A DNA stretch of 64,000 bases from Lucifuga dentata. Its lineage: Eukaryota; Chordata; Actinopteri; Ophidiiformes; Bythitidae. The notes beneath the pieces are model-generated. The model was not told the DNA's origin, searched no databases, and worked only from the letters and a program-made list of their open reading frames with translations. The DNA lies in NCBI GenBank assembly GCA_014773175.1, contig VXCM01000753.1, positions 124,001-188,000 of the forward strand, in the 5' to 3' direction. A program made the translations under genes and the position numbers. Of the stretch, positions 13,835 to 25,211 are shown in pieces. Positions within the stretch are counted from its first letter, which is position 1; the number at the start of each line of letters is the position of its first letter.

Positions 13835-14150
13835 ACAGTGAGGGTGTAAAGGTTAGAGAAGCAAGCTTGTGATCGAAGCTTCACCAGATCAATCTTTGAA
13901 CTGGCAGGAGAAATCTGAGTTGGGGAGGTGAATGAGCAGTGCCTGTCCCTCCCTCATTATTACCATGAGGTGCCCTTGAGCAAGGTACCTAATCCCCAAA
14001 TGCTCCAGCGGATGTGCTCAGTGGCCAGCAGAGAACCTTCAGTTACACTGGGCATCTTCCAGGTGTGAATGTGTGAGTGTGTGAGCAGGGTGTTCCTGCA
14101 AAAGACCATTCAGCGAACTACCTTTGGATAAATAAAGGTTAAAAACAAAA
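13835..14150 (+). mobile_element. tRNA-derived SINE with teleost 'cccttgagcaagg' body
   Basis: The head (13848-13895) resembles a tRNA-type Pol III promoter: 'aaggttagagaagc' in the A-box area and a decayed B-box near 13886-13895 (agatcaatct). The body contains 'gaggtgcccttgagcaagg' followed by 'tacctaatcccc', a block I know as very widespread in teleost SINE-type repeats. It is followed by a (GT)-rich segment and a tail with 'ggataaataaaggtt'. Its decayed boxes suggest an old, inactive copy. The overlapping minus-strand open frame at 14039-14281 is not coding. Confidence 0.75.
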
Positions 14151-15754
14151 ATTATGTACACTTGCCTACACTTCATAGCGATAAAGCCAAGTTGTATTTC
14201 ACTATTGCTTGAATCCAGCCTGCATCTGTTCTTGCACCACATCTTTGTTTCTGCTTTGGATGAACACACTTTTGAGGACACTTATGAAGACATTGACATA
14301 CATTAACATAACATATTGAGGATACAGATTAATGGTAATCAGTGTGGTTTTGGAAGACAAAACATCCGCGTGTGCTCCCAAAAATAGTTGGATCATTCTT
14401 CAAGTAGAAGCAATAGAGGAAAAATGTTTAATTGTTTCATGCCCATCCCCAGACACCCTGATGAGACAACGTTATAGACTAATAGAATTATCGCTGCTTT
14501 TCTCCATCTATTGTTTGATGTGAGAACTCATCAGTCAGGCTTTCTTTATACTATTACACTCAGAGGAAGAGCAGGGGGACATGGGAGGGCTGTAGCTCCA
14601 GCATCTTACACAGTGTAATTACATAAACAATAGTATGTGATATGTTATTAAGAAAGGAGGTTGCATGGGGGGNGGGGGGAGCCTCCTCTGAGGTCTTTGT
14701 AATTCCCTATTTGATGGTAAGGCTTACAGCAATTAAGATGTTTAATTTAAGGATTTAAGGAATACGTATTTAGACAAGTAGGGAAAAAAAAAACAATCAT
14801 AGGCAGTGGCTGATGTTTGGGATGGATCTGACTCCATTTGAATATTGAGAATTCTCTCTCTTCTGTCTTTCTCCCTCTTCATCTCATCTCACTGTCTTTC
14901 TATCATTACGCCCCNCCCCCAAAGTCTCCAAAGGACTGAGAGGATGTGAGGAGAGTTGATCGTTGCATTGCACTGATAAGCAAAAATGTTTCCAGAGCGT
15001 AAAAGAACTCTGTGGTGTGTGAGAGGGATAAACCACAATCTGCAACCACACACTGAACTTGACTGCTAATATTTGCATTGGAAATCAGACGGAAGTTATG
15101 CTAAGCTTTCCCCATTATAGCACGCCATGTGTGTGTGAAAGGTCTTCCCCTCCTTCATTTGAATATGGCCTCTCATGCATTAGAAAAATACACATTTGGA
15201 TGAGTGGAGGATGGTATGACAATTTATGAGGATGCATTTTTGAAAGATCTTTTAGTAAGGGGAGACCCCCCCCATCAATCTTTTGCTCTCTCCTCTTGCT
15301 CTCTCTCACTCTGGCACCATATAGCCTAGTGGATAGAAACCAGTTTAAATAGCCTAAGTGCAGTTTTATTTAGATTAACTTAACTATGAATGTCATTTTT
15401 CAAATGGATAAAATTCTTTTAGTCATTCTCTATTCAATTTGCCATTAGATATACCACTTATATTGTTTTGTAAATGTGCTAAAATTGAGATTTCTGCTTT
15501 TCCATTGTGTATTGTTCAGCCAAACACACAATCTTACATTTTTAGGATGTCTTTGTAGTAGAGCTAAATGAGCTGACTGATCATTGCATTTAGAAAACCC
15601 AGCCCCAATAGGAATTCAGATCCCTTTACTTTCATTTTTGCTAAATTACTATTTTTTCTCTTTTTTCCCCCATCTTAACTTTCATATTCCTTTTAACTGC
15701 TGCTTTTTAAATTAATCCAGTAACTTTGTTTTTTTTTTTTTCTTCTCATGAATA

Positions 15755-15960
15755 GACCCACCACAGGAAATGTGTTCATTTGATCAACACTGTGTTGTGC
15801 AGCATTGATAAGATTAGCAATCAAAAGCATTTGTGATTCAAAGCGTTCCAATAAATGTTCTCATTATTGAAAATCAGCGATTTAAACAGGGTGTTTCTGA
15901 GGGAAAATCATGCTGCTGCCACCACGCGTATCTGTTAACCTGAAGAGCCACAGCAGAGTG
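15755..15960. promoter_or_regulatory. Candidate conserved non-coding block
   Basis: Mixed-composition sequence without simple repeats, flanked by T-rich DNA. It contains GATAAG ('attgataagattagcaatc') and several ATTGAT/AATCA-type homeodomain-like words within about 100 bases. The judgement is from texture only; conservation is not tested. Confidence 0.3.
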
Positions 15961-16629
15961 AAGCTTATACACAGTGGTTTATCAATGATATAAACATTTT
16001 TTTTTCTTTAAGTGATGTAACCCTGTTACAGCTGACTTCATTATTATTTATGTTGAATTGTTGAATGCATTTTTCTATGAAAACGTTGGTTTTTTTTATT
16101 GTTAGCAGGAACCCATTACATTGTTGTGCCAATCCAGATCCAGGATTTTTTTTAATGATTTGTTAACATTGTGAGATAGTTTTGTCAATTTTTTCATAAG
16201 TGATACACCAATTACACCAATTTCCCTTCCCATGCCCTTTCTGGATTCTTTTTTTTTTTTTTTTTTTTTTTGGCAAAAACATGTTTAGAAATCCCTATAG
16301 GACAGTATTTCTACCTGAAACATTTCCACATATCCTTTGTGTGCACTGTGATAAAACCTCAGAAACTCTAATAGTTAACATGCAGTTGAACTGACAGGCA
16401 TTTAGTGCATTTCCACATGAGCAAACAGGAAGAGGAAAACCATCTGAACAGCCTCTGCAAAGGTTCTGGCTTTGAAAAGTGATTAAAAATATTTTATAAT
16501 GTAATGTCATTTAGAATCACATAGGGGGGAAAACTGTGTGAAATTGTGCAGATAATCAGCTAAATCTCTCAACATGAAAAGATAATTGCTGCAGAAATTA
16601 GCTGTACCTGAGGTCCATTTGTTTGGTCA

Positions 16630-16800
16630 TGGCTAGTTTCATATATGGCAATGATCGGATATTAGCACTAATTAGAGCCGGGTCAGAGTTCTTGAAGGTC
16701 GTACATTAATGTGTGGGATCATTGAAATGGTAATTATAAACAGATTAGAAAGTTACGGTGCTTTATGGGGGGCTATTTGGTAATTAGTTTTAAACATTGG
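16630..16800. promoter_or_regulatory. Candidate enhancer block with three TAATTA motifs
   Basis: TAATTA occurs at 16669-16674, 16731-16736 and 16781-16786, within 118 bases, together with 'atgatcggatattagc' and 'gtacattaatgtg'. TAATTA is the core site of many homeodomain proteins. The block has no simple repeats and no stop-free frame of note, so it resembles a developmental enhancer or conserved non-coding element. Confidence 0.4.
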
Positions 16801-17372
16801 TTTTTGTGTAATGAAGGATTATCCACAAGCAGAGGAAATTAAGCTTTATGTTCTTTTCCTCTCTTTCACTGTATAAAATCCATTTAAATTTAAAAAAATG
16901 TTTTCTCAAGGAGTTTTTTCTCAGGCACCGGATGAACAAATATGACACAAAATATAAATAACACACAGTTTATCTGAATGGCGGTAAACAGAATGCACTG
17001 AGAAAAAAATAAATAATTTTGTATTTCTTGTATTATTGGTGTCATTTGTCTTTAGATAACAATGGACACAGACAATAATTCCAAAGCATAAAACAATAAA
17101 TATTATGAAATAAAATAGCTTCATAATATGAAATCATTGTGGTATGACAGCAAGAAGTCCACATATTATACATATATATAACAAATGAAACAAAATTATG
17201 ATAATAAAATAAAAATTGTGTTTGCTTTCCTCTATTTCCTGGATTTTGAAATCAATTTCTGACCCCTGATTTTTGATGTTGGTGTTGTTTCTTGTAATAG
17301 TGGCATTGGTATTACTCAACTGTCACCTGAATGGAAACACGCAAGGGCCTGTTAACCTGTCTGTATGTCAAA

Positions 17373-17379
<7 letters not shown>

Positions 17380-17419
<40 letters not shown>
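17380..17419. repeat. (TC)n microsatellite
   Basis: About 20 uninterrupted TC units, which explain the Ser-Leu repeat in the plus-strand frame at 17273-17476. Confidence 0.95.
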
Positions 17420-17422
<3 letters not shown>

Positions 17423-18138
17423 AGCTGTGTAGCTTTCCTTATCAGTAAAACGAACTCACCATTTAGGGCCAACTGAAAACCGTTTATTCACTCTTCAGCC
17501 AGAGCTTTGCTTTTACAGCAGAGGAAACCACACACTCTCTGTGTCCTTTTGTCTACCACACACACACATACACACACACTCACAGCCACAAATACATGCA
17601 CATTAAAGACACATACTGTATACTACTCACTCCTTTTGATGCTCTGAGGTCACTCGTCTAAACAGCTTCTTAACTTGGCTTGAATGGGTAAATCTCATGG
17701 AGTAAAGTTTTTCTTCACCTGCTGCTCAATCAAGTCACATAATTTAAAAATATTAATTTGGAAAGGCTACCTGTGAATATGATAAGGAATTGTCTCGAAG
17801 GGAGTGTATGAACACTTTCCCTTATGTATTATTGCAACTGTAACACTCAGAAATGTGTTTGTTAATGTTAGAACCTTTTCCAACATTATATTTTCATGTA
17901 TAATTTGTGAGTGGGCAAATTGTGTCAGCCACATAGTTGGGTTCAGGGTGGCAGAATATTTTTCACAGAGATGATGGGTTATAGGGTTTACATTTTCAAG
18001 ATTTGAAATCCAAACTCTATACTGCCACATAATGCACAGTGCAACCACCTGCTGTGTGTTTTTTTATTTTTTCTGTGTGTTTATCGTTTTGTATAATTTT
18101 CATACGAAAATTTGATGACAAGACACAGTTGACACTTT

Positions 18139-18619
18139 GGCTCCATTTACACCTTGTATTAAAATGCAATCTGTGTCAAGATACTTTATGCAGATAATGA
18201 AAAACACATGCTAAATAGTGTTAATGCGCCTAAAATGCATTGTGATCAGATCTCTGTCAGAATGAGACAGATGTAAATGCGGTCATACAGCCGGGTCACA
18301 TTTGTGAGATAAAACCCACTTTGAAGTTGAAACTGTTACCTGGCCTTATGGCTCTGTTTGCTCTTGCTAATAAAGTTATTTTGAATCAGCTTTGTGAATT
18401 GCCACCTGTACCTGGAAAGCAAACAGTGGCAGCCCTTTCAGAAGAGTTATTAGTCATTTTAAAACTGGAGGAAGAATAACGAAGTGACCCAGTGAGATCT
18501 GATCACATTGGAAGCAGCATCCAGAAAATGAGAATGCCTTTTAGTTCAGTGTGTAAATGCAAGTTCTGTCATTGGATGTCAGTATACATCGCATTTTAAT
18601 ACATGTTATAAAAGAGGCC
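18139..18619. mobile_element. Inverted-repeat DNA element with nested palindromic arms
   Basis: The terminal 33 bases (18139-18171) match the reverse complement of 18587-18619 at 25 of 33 positions, including 13 consecutive (tgtattaaaatgc). A second, inner pair is perfect over 14 bases: 18241-18254 (tgtgatcagatctc) and 18494-18507. Nested inverted arms around a non-coding core suggest a foldback or MITE-type DNA transposon remnant. A 'ccatttacacct...attaaaatgc' repeat is familiar from teleosts, but I cannot give its superfamily. No clear target-site duplication is visible. Confidence 0.6.
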
Positions 18620-18865
18620 TTTACCTCTTTTCCTTTTCCTCATTTTGAAAGTGCCAAGCAAACAAACCAACAGGAGAAATTAAAAATGTAATTAATTGCT
18701 TTACACCATAGTGAAACTCGTGTCAAGTCAGGGATCCTCATTCTTCTCCAGGATTTCTTACTGGTGGAGCTACAGGGGCCCCATACATTTTTCTTTACTC
18801 AACCTTCTCTCCTTCCCCAGCTCCACCTCTCTTTCCCCTTTCATCTTTTTCTCGCTTCTTCTTCT

Positions 18866-18904
<39 letters not shown>

Positions 18905-20019
18905 ATATTTTAAGACGAAGAGGCAAAAAGTCTTTAGGGGCTTGAGCTGACTCAGCAGATCATAGGAGAGAAAAGTACTGGTGGTAGCTGGGAGGCTGTT
19001 TGTGTGCATGCATGTGTGTGTTTGTGTGGTTTGTGTGTGTGTATGTGTGTGTGGGTATCAGTGTGATGGTAGGATGGATGCATGTCTTTTTGTTGTGTGT
19101 GTTCGAACCATGCTGTCCTCCTCCTTCTCAATGAAACTCACTGGAACATGAAAATAATCAAAACATCAAAAGGGGCTTTTAATTGTGTTTGTGTGTGTAT
19201 GAAAGAGGGACAGTAAGTGTGTATATGTGTGTGTAAAGCTGGTGTTTGGTAGTTTGTGTCTGCAGGAACTGTGATTATTGGTGTATGTATCTCCAGGCTT
19301 GTGTGAATGTGTGAACTTCTACACAAGTTTGTGAGTTTGTGTCTTCAGATGAGTGTTTGTTCTGTCAGGTGTTTTATCTATAAGAGCAACAAATAATTAT
19401 TTTCCATTCAAAGATTCCAAATCAGATATCAGCCTGTATCAGAGATCAGACAATATACACTGCCAAAACTCTTCATCTTCACAAGTCACTTGTGTCCAGA
19501 ACTGAGTCTGTTTTTAAATTTAAAATAGCTGATTTGTATTGTAAGCAAATGGATGGCAGAATTTTTCCTCTTCTTTAAGAAACTAAGACTTTTTAAGATT
19601 GAATAATAGCAAAAATGACTTGATAATTTTATTTTATTTTTTTTTGGTGTAGTAGTTATCTGGATGTTTCAGGTATCTTCTTCTTCTTCATGTGTCCCAT
19701 CTATCCCAGGCTTTGGCAGCTATTGGCACCTCATTTTCCTTTTTTAACTTCCATGAAAGCTTGGAGCACTAACATGGAGTTCCTAGTAATCTTTGACATA
19801 CAGTTTGTGGATCAAACCATGCTGTCCGTGATCTTTCCAGTTACAGCTACTTGCTGTAGTTACTTATTTTGCATCACAGGGTCAAAACATTGCAGTTGCT
19901 GAGTTTGCCATTAGTTTTTGAGCAGAACCACAGTTTAGCTGCATTCAGGTGGTTTTGAAGCTCACTTGAGAATGTCCATGTTTCACATCTGTAGAATAAC
20001 ATCAGACAGAAGTAGCACT
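18620..20019. other. Non-coding stretch with (TC)n and GT-rich tracts
   Basis: Contains (TC)n at 18871-18902 and GT-rich sequence around 19000-19060 and 19180-19230. The two opposite-strand open frames across 18696-19009 are products of the TC tract. Nothing else was recognised. Confidence 0.55.
18871..18902. repeat. (TC)n microsatellite
   Basis: Sixteen uninterrupted TC units in a longer pyrimidine-rich region (about 18800-18902). Confidence 0.95.
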
Positions 20020-20302
20020 TTAAAGGACCATTCCAGTCATTTTGCATGTTTGAGCCTCATATATTAAATTTCCATACATGTTACATTACTGACAATCATT
20101 TCCCAAAGAATAAAACTGTATTTCAGCTTTCCTGATATTTTGCAAAATCTCTTAATCTTTCAAAATCAAATATTCAATACACCCACCTTAAAAATTTAAT
20201 TCACTGTTCCAGTAGTATGTTTGGGAAATGATTATATGGTAATGAATAGGGTAATGAATATATTAGGCTCAAAGATGCATGATCACCGGTATGGTCCTTT
20301 AA
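20020..20302. mobile_element. TTAA-type MITE, copy C, short intact form
   Basis: Both ends are present: TTAAAGGACCAT at the left (from 20020) and ATGGTCCTTTAA at the right (to 20302). This fits a TTAA target duplication at each side. The inverted ends extend inward about 90 bases to 'aatcatttcccaaa', with mismatches. At 283 bases this is less than half of copy B; the interior is reduced to the 'tgatattttgcaaaatctc...tcaaaatcaaat' segment, consistent with an internal deletion. The base quartet CACT also occurs on both sides, outside the TTAA. Confidence 0.85.
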
Positions 20303-21220
20303 CACTCATTATTGAGTCTTGAAGGAGTGGTTCTCAATCCTGCTTCTGACCTTGGTTCTGCACCTTGGTTTACTGGTGAAGCTTGAACTCAGGCAGTTGA
20401 AACTGCACTTTTTTAAAAAATTATTTTTCCACTGACAAGGATTATGTACTTGGCATTGCCATTTTTCCTACTTGAGTTTCTAATACATATCAAGGATGTT
20501 TTTTCGAAATCAAATGCATTTTCTAGCTTTATAACACTAAAACAATGATTCAGCAGAAATATATACGTTCTAATATAAAGCAGTACCTTATATCCATTCA
20601 TTCATGTCAGCAACATTGGCTTTAAAACAGACCTCAACTGAAGACTTTTCTACCGTCTCTCTTTTTCTGTCTTCCTGTCTGTCAGTCATTGCTAGCTTGT
20701 CTGTCTTTCATGTCTCTCTGTCTATCATCTGGCCTTTCTGTCCTTCCATCCCTCTGTCTGTGTCTCCATTTGTCTGTCTGTCTGTCCGTGACAAAGACAG
20801 ACAAGCCCGTCATCTCTGATCACACCCCTCCCACACCCACCCACCCACTAGTTCTGCGGAGGCAAGATTAAACAACAAAGTGGCTCGATTAATCCATTTG
20901 AAGTGATGCGGCATAGGACTTGGAAGGAGATGGGCTAACAAACACAGCGTCGCAGCTGTGTGGGCTGCAGATAGAGAGAAGGGGGAGTGAAATTAATTGA
21001 CCTCCATGGTAGCAATTAAAAACAAAGAGGGGAGAAAACAAAACAAAACACACGCTTACGTCTGTGAAACAACATGCTACTGCTTGGATAAAGAGATGGG
21101 AAGAGAAATGGGAAGTGTGGTTGATTGGCGAAGGTGGAGGAATTGAGAATTGACGTGTTTCTGCATGTGTATTCTGATAAACACTGTACAGATACACACT
21201 TTCCAGTGCACATATGAACC

Positions 21221-21221
<1 letters not shown>

Positions 21222-21268
<47 letters not shown>
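21222..21268. repeat. (AC)n microsatellite
   Basis: About 23 uninterrupted AC units. Confidence 0.95.
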
Positions 21269-21272
<4 letters not shown>

Positions 21273-21599
21273 ACAAATGCATACAACTCAATAGGAAAAA
21301 ACAAAAACAACTTCGTGTTTATTTCTGTAACACCCCCAGAATCACATTTCAATCACTTCCAACAGGGGATTAAGAAGAACACGTACTCAAAAGCTTTTGT
21401 TTATTTCAAGTTTGAATGAAAAAAGGATTTCAGCTGTCACCATAATAATGGCATGACATTAATATACTATCAATAAACACCAGTAAAATGTCTTGACACA
21501 TACCTTGTTCATGCCTTCACATCTCTGCAAGCTTTTATAAACACAACTTGAAATGCACTCTTTGCTTTGCCTGTTTCTTTAGACCTTTCCACTCCGAAA

Positions 21600-21900
21600 C
21601 ATCACTCTCTGATTGAGCATTCAAGTTGAAATGCAGAAGGCCTCCCACATATCCAGCTTGTTGTTTCTTGTGTAAATGATGTTGTGTGTTCAAGCGTTCG
21701 TTTATTCTTAATCCTCACTTTATCCTCCCTGATATAAAGCCAGTGGTTTTTGGCAGGAGGGCCGGCAGCACAGCAGAGGCATGCCGGTGGCAGAGGCTGT
21801 CTTTGATCCTTCATCTCAACCACACACCTGAGTGATGATGGCTCTGCTTGTAGCGTTATCCCTCTGTACTCCAAGTCTTTCATTACACACCCCTCCCATT
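21600..21900. promoter_or_regulatory. Candidate conserved non-coding block
   Basis: A 300-base block with balanced composition, more GC and CpG than its surroundings ('ggagggccggcagcacagcag', 'caagcgttcg'), and no simple repeat. A 93-codon minus-strand frame (21602-21883) spans it but has no recognisable domain, and I see no splice sites framing it. It could be a conserved non-coding element or an unrecognised exon; the first seems likelier. Confidence 0.3.
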
Positions 21901-22310
21901 TATGCTGTCATTGATGGGCAGTGGAGACACCCATGTTTAATGTGCTTATAGGCGTTTAGAGGAGATCATTTCAGGAGCTGATGTTTTGTCTTGCAAAGTT
22001 CAGCAGTGAAGGGGACTCCAGGAGGTTTCTAAACTCTTTAATAGCTTCTGTTTGGTAAACAGGCTTCCTTTCTTGTAGAATACATATGAATACATACTAT
22101 ATACTTTCAGATCTTCCCTATAATGTGCTTCGCCCTCCCATCCTACATGTATAATTGTAGCAGTATATCATTTGGGTGTATATTTTCTCAAACAAGCTAA
22201 GTGGCATATGCAATTACACAGGAACAGGTTCCTACAGTAAGAGGACCTTAACAGACTTGGTGTCTAGTCAGCTACTAAACTCACTAGTTGACACTGGTCA
22301 GTAGTCAATT

Positions 22311-22380
22311 TTAAAGGACCATACTGGTGATCGTGCACATTTGAGCCCAATATATACAACCCACATATATGGTACATGAC
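22311..22380 (+). mobile_element. Solo terminal repeat of the TTAA-type MITE family
   Basis: Starts TTAAAGGACCATACTGGTGA and continues with 'acatttgagcccaatatata' and 'atatggtacatgac', following the family's left end for about 70 bases. The sequence beyond does not match the other copies' interiors, and no right end is seen in the next kilobase. It is either a truncated copy or a related subfamily with a different core. Confidence 0.6.
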
Positions 22381-24595
22381 AGGAAGTTGACCTGAATTAA
22401 ATGAAATGACAGATATTAGTGGGTGATTTCTGCCCTCATACACCCAGTTTTACATGTAAACTAAACTAAAATATGTAAAATAAATATGTACTTGTTGTTT
22501 ATACTCTGGCCGTTGAGTTGCTGAGTTTCTATTATCATCTCTTCAGAAGGCCCTCTAGAGGTTCAGACCCAGACTGCAGTTCTTGACCTTATCTACAACC
22601 CAAAACACATGTCCTCAGATATCAAGTGACATATACTGCTGAAAATCGCCAACCTGTTGCATGTAAAGTTGCCAGTGATGAGGTGCTTTGAAATAAATGG
22701 ATTGTAAACTATGTTTTGCTGTTCTGTCATGTTGTTTGTGGGTGTTTTCAAAGGTTTAAACTCACAGTTTGCCAGGAAAGTTCACATTTTGACGTAAAAA
22801 GCAGAGCAACATCTGTGTTTCATTCACATTCTTAATACAGTTAAGCCAGCCTGATATTACATCCCTTCACTTCTCTGCTGAGTCAAACGGGAAATATGCA
22901 CTCAGTGTTCGCTTCTGTTTCCTCCCATTTAAGATTATGTCATTTTGATATACGCACAGGTGAAATATGGAAAATATCAGTTCTCTCCTTTAACAATTTC
23001 AGCATTTTTCATTTCTTACAGCCTCTTATGTCCCCTAATCCGTCTCTATTGGAACGCCAGGTTATTGTATTACAGACATATGTCTTTAGTCTACCTTCTA
23101 CTGAAGGGAGAAAATTGGTTTATGATGAGCAAAATGCTGCAGGGAATTAAATGTTCAACAGGAACTTGTATGAATTTGCTCACTTGTTACTTTGTGTCAG
23201 TCAGTATGTCATCAAATACAGTGTTATGTCGAAGGAGTACCACAACTTTTGTGGTACTTGTGACTTTAAAACAAATTGTTTTAAAGTGCTCAAACGTGTT
23301 CAAATGTCAAGGGTCACCAGATTAAATTAACTGAGTTTTGTTGCCTTTCCAAGTCCCATATGTACTGCAGTCAGGGACAAAAAATTGGGTTTGGAAGAGG
23401 CCATCAACATATTACATATACCCTTCCTCCCACTGTTGCCACACAAGAAGTGTTGCTCACATGCTTGTGTAAATTATGTCAATCTGAAGGATAAAATACT
23501 ATAACTGCCTGAAACATACATTTGTCTGTGGTCTGCAGCAGAACACCTTAAAAACTATTTTCAATTCCACTCAACAGTGTAAACACAGATGGGTACAAAA
23601 ACAAAAGAACCACCAACACTGGCAATAATGCAGGTACATGAGGCTGTTAGATGACTCTTACCATGTTCAATCAGCTTCTCATTCAATCAGCCATTTTTTT
23701 TATATCATTGTAATAGCAAAAATTGCTTAATGAAGCTTTAAATTGCCTCAAACCTGTTTTTTTGTTTTGTTTTTTTTTTTAGATATTTTATTTGCGTGTA
23801 ATAGCTGCCCTCTTATATTGTGTCTGAATATTTTTTCACCTACTTAATTTGGCATAATCTATATTTTCTATCAGACTTCTCCATAAAGTAGAAAATACAT
23901 TAAAAATATTAGTTTAATGGTCATTTTATGTATATTTTAAGTTTATGTTACCCCTTAGCGTCAAGTCTCAAAACATGTACATTTGTACACTGATGTATGA
24001 TGTGAAATAGAGTATGATCACATCTGGATCATGTCAGACTGTGTCAAACTACATCAGCTTCACCTCAGCCTGGATCAGCTTTCGCATCATCAAACCATTC
24101 TGTGAAAACTGACATTTCCTTGTCAGTTTTAATCCTGAAAGCATTTATACTGGACACATTTTATTTCTTTATACATTGCTCATGTTTGTAGTTAAATAAC
24201 AAGATAATAGAGAATATTTTTGTAGCATAAGTTGCATCATTAGAATATTAATGTAAAATTAACAAGTAACTTAGATGTTGATAACTGTGGTTCAGTAGGA
24301 GTAAAATGGCACGTTTACAGAATTTATGATGATTGCATTATTATTCCTTAATGTTTTGTTGCTCCTATGTGAATTGTATGTCCACCTTTCATCTTAACAG
24401 GTACTTCTGTTACCAAACAGCAAATGGTGCATGCAAGCATTTATTATTTTAGCATTTAATAACAGACAGCCCTAATAGGTCTCTGGTGGATGCTATGTCT
24501 GTTCAGTGTCTGTGTGGGTAAGTGGGTGGGTGTGGATGTGGAAAGGGAAACCAACAACAGTAAAAGCGAGGAAAAAAAGAGGAGGGGGTTAATTT

Positions 24596-24880
24596 GGTTT
24601 GGCTCAGGTGAGGTAATTATTCCTTTCCCCCACTTCACTGCACACCCATAATGATTATTAACAAGCTTAAAGTACTTGAGGAGCACTGGGAGTTGGTGGC
24701 TAACAACACAAGGCAAAGGAAGGGAGGGATGGATGGAGGGATGGAGGAAGAGAAAAGGGAGGATGGGAAATCATTATGCTAATAAGTGTGGCCTTAATAC
24801 TTTGCAATCACACAGTGCCCATGATAATCTGCTGGGAGGAACCTGGGTTACCCAGGTCACCGTTTTGTTCCACGGCACTT
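24596..24880. promoter_or_regulatory. Candidate enhancer block with homeodomain and octamer-like sites
   Basis: Contains TAATTA at 24614-24619, the near-palindrome TAATGATTATTAA at 24649-24661 and the POU octamer-like ATGCTAAT at 24776-24783. A purine-rich insert (24710-24768) splits it. It ends just before a 22-base T run. The density of AT-core factor sites in otherwise mixed-composition DNA is typical of developmental regulatory elements; this is inference without alignment. Confidence 0.4.
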
Positions 24881-25178
24881 TTTTTTTTTTTTTTTTTTTT
24901 GTCTTTCCTGTCTCACTCATTCAAATATTCTAACTCTTGTTCTGTTTCCATATTCTGCTGTTCTGTTCTCTTCTCCCTCTTTTTCCTCTTAAATGTCTGC
25001 CCCTCTGTATTTACTGTATGTATGTATGTGTGTTTGGTTTGGGATTTAGGGTCATGGGGTGGGTAAGTATATTCAGACCTGGCTCCACAGTGCATGCATC
25101 TGTGTCTGTGTGTCAAAACAGGTTTTGTAGGACAAATATGGCTGAAAAACACTACTGTGAAAAAATAAACAGGAAGCG

Positions 25179-25211
25179 AAAAAAAAAAAAAAANGGAAAA
25201 AAAAAAAAAAA
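25179..25211. repeat. A run interrupted by a single N
   Basis: Fifteen A, N at 25194, GG, then fifteen A. Consistent with an unresolved homopolymer join. Confidence 0.85.

Larger units (their letters stand above)
14151..18138. other. Non-coding stretch with candidate regulatory blocks
   Basis: Holds two single-N joins in G and C runs (14673 and 14915), a 23-base T run at 16249-16271 and the (TC)n at 17380-17419. The blocks 15755-15960 and 16630-16800 are listed separately. No gene is supported. Confidence 0.5.
20303..22310. other. Non-coding stretch with a long (AC)n
   Basis: Holds a CTGT-rich patch at about 20670-20805, the (AC)n at 21222-21268, and the 21600-21900 block listed separately. 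The four overlapping frames around 20889-21419 read the AC/GT repeat and are not genes. Confidence 0.55.

Noticed and set aside
19100..19115. B-box-like 'gttcgaacc', possible tRNA or SINE
   Set aside because: No A-box at the right distance and no cloverleaf; the area is GT-rich simple sequence.
20319..20400. 'gagtggttctcaatcctgc', possible Charlie-type hAT end
   Set aside because: Only one short end matches, with no partner terminus nearby; too weak to call.
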